Source: Gammaproteobacteria bacterium (GTDB lineage Bacteria > Pseudomonadota > Gammaproteobacteria > CAJXQU01). From it: a DNA stretch of 15,490 nucleotides. Numbering within the stretch: the first letter of the stretch is position 1; every line of letters starts with the position of its first letter. Location: positions 1-15,490 of the forward strand of contig JALSSM010000161.1 in assembly GCA_026984275.1 (NCBI GenBank), given 5' to 3'. Below the pieces are notes generated by a model. It searched no databases. It was not told the origin of the DNA and saw nothing but the letters and a program-made list of their open reading frames with translations. Both the position numbers and the translations under genes were made by a program. This document shows positions 14,565-15,490 of this stretch, one piece after another.

Positions 14565-14792
14565 ATGGCACGTTATTTTCGACGCAAACGTTTTTGCAAA
14601 TTCACCGCTGAAGGTTATACCGAGATTGATTACAAGGATCTGAACACGCTAAAAGCCTATATTTCCGAATCAGGGAAAATTATGCCAAGTCGTGTCTCAG
14701 GTACTAAAGCAGGTTATCAGCGACAATTAAAAACGGCGATCAAGCGAGCACGTTTTCTGGCTTTGATCCCGTACTGTGACTCTCACGAGTAA
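14565..14792 (+). CDS. rpsR: 30S ribosomal protein bS18
   Basis: A 75-residue bS18, the usual length, binding next to bS6 on 16S rRNA helices. Its family features are RYFRRKRFCKF at the N-terminus, IDYKDLNTLKAYISESGKI, PSRVSGTKAGYQRQL and the C-terminal KRARFLALIPY. A strong GAGGAGAA lies just upstream of the ATG. Order rpsF-rpsR is conserved across bacteria. Confidence 0.98.
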   Translation: MARYFRRKRFCKFTAEGYTEIDYKDLNTLKAYISESGKIMPSRVSGTKAGYQRQLKTAIKRARFLALIPYCDSHE

Positions 14793-14816
14793 AAGTACAC
14801 AAAGGAAAAGACAAAC

Positions 14817-15490
14817 ATGAAGGCACTGGCCACGTATATTTTGCGCGGTCACATACAGGCAGCAGGCATTATCGGTCTGTTTGGTGCTTTGGGATGGATA
14901 TTTCCACTCTCCTTCCTGTTGAGTTGTGCCGCTGCAGGGCTTGTCGTTCTGCGTAAAGAACCAAGGGATGCCGCTATTGCGCTCACTGGAGCAGCACTTT
15001 TTTGCATGGTGGTGGCCTTAGTCAGGTTTGGTACGCCAACGCTGGCATTGTTGAATGTGCTGGTTTTCTGGTTACCTGTATGTTTGTGTGCACAGGTGCT
15101 CCGAGTCACACGATCACAAACTGTCGTACTGATCGTTGTTTTGGCGATATCTTTGATCCTGGCAACAGGGTCGCGATATTTTTCGGGTGGCATTGAAGAT
15201 TTCTGGCAGAACAGTCTGACGAAATATGCCAGCAAAGTCGCGATCATTGGCAATACCAGTGATGCAGAGAAACAGGCTGAAGTGATAATCGTCCTGGCCA
15301 TCATTATGAATGGTTTTGTAGCGGCCTCTTTCGGTTTGATGACAATGTTGAGTGTGCTGCTGGCCCGATGGTGGCAGTCATTACTTTTCAACCCGGGTGG
15401 TTTTGGAGAGGAATTTAGAAGGATACAATTACCGGCATGGATTACGATTCCAGTGCTTGTTACAGCAATCCTTATCGGCATCGTAAAATT
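14817..15490 (+). CDS. DUF2232 family membrane protein (3' end outside window)
   Basis: The frame is open from ATG 14817 to the window end (224 codons), so the protein is cut. It has several hydrophobic helices: residues 13-48 (two passes), 53-72, 76-95, 102-120, 160-184 and 203-224. The loop RWWQSLLFNPGGFGEEFR (about 185-202) is a signature of the DUF2232 proteins found between rpsR and rplI in Pseudomonas-type genomes. The function of that family is not established. AAGGA lies about 11 bases before the start, and it follows rpsR by 24 bases without a terminator, so it belongs to the ribosomal operon. rplI is expected just beyond the window. Confidence 0.85.
   Translation, partial: MKALATYILRGHIQAAGIIGLFGALGWIFPLSFLLSCAAAGLVVLRKEPRDAAIALTGAALFCMVVALVRFGTPTLALLNVLVFWLPVCLCAQVLRVTRSQTVVLIVVLAISLILATGSRYFSGGIEDFWQNSLTKYASKVAIIGNTSDAEKQAEVIIVLAIIMNGFVAASFGLMTMLSVLLARWWQSLLFNPGGFGEEFRRIQLPAWITIPVLVTAILIGIVK

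Noticed and set aside
1..15490. CRISPR array, tRNA, IS element or attachment site
   Set aside because: No regularly spaced direct repeats, cloverleaf, transposase or flanking duplications were seen; XerD is the housekeeping recombinase, not an integrase.

Overview
This window reads as ordinary chromosome from a gammaproteobacterium. The gene set supports this: a XerD ending in HHPRA like the E. coli protein, YcgL, CbpA/CbpM, a PanP-type decarboxylase, an LplT-Aas fusion, and an rpsF-rpsR-DUF2232 order as in Pseudomonas-type genomes. Base composition is moderate (roughly 40-45% GC by eye). The species cannot be named from this sequence. I see no IS element, prophage, CRISPR array, tRNA or rRNA.

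Left part (1-1992, + strand): the 3' part of recQ with a C-terminal helix-turn-helix tail. About 300 non-coding bases follow, holding three small dyads and a -24/-12 (sigma-54) promoter. They lead to a secreted metzincin-type zinc protease with a VPLPA-CTERM sorting tail. A strong 51-base hairpin closes the gene and separates it from genes converging from the right.

Middle part (1999-8291): on the - strand, a tungsten/molybdenum aldehyde:ferredoxin oxidoreductase (AOR) is coupled by a 4-base overlap to a MoaD/ThiS-like sulfur carrier whose diglycine is followed by three extra residues. Divergent from it is panP (PLP-dependent aspartate decarboxylase, a beta-alanine source for pantothenate); an inverted repeat covers the shared promoter region. 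Then, again on the - strand, come cbpM and cbpA (DnaJ-type co-chaperone and its modulator) behind a heat-shock-like promoter, and a SpoIIAA-like/UspA fusion behind a near-ideal FNR/ANR-dependent promoter.

Right-middle (8292-12419, - strand): a large LplT-PlsC-AMP-ligase fusion whose ligase part has lost its P-loop sequence and its whole C-terminal subdomain, then an ODP-like metallo-beta-lactamase-fold diiron protein ending in a hairpin terminator.

Right end (12506-15490, + strand): ycgL and xerD overlap in one transcript. The ribosomal operon follows: rpsF with an S6:S18-type leader and an unusually long C-terminal extension, rpsR, and the start of a DUF2232 membrane protein cut by the window edge.

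A tentative common thread is low-oxygen life: an oxygen-sensitive AOR, an ODP-like diiron protein, and an FNR-class site before a stress protein. I found no obvious multi-gene novel system. The best leads are the AOR/MoaD pair with the masked diglycine, the extended bS6, the degenerate Aas domain, and the sigma-54-driven VPLPA-CTERM protease.
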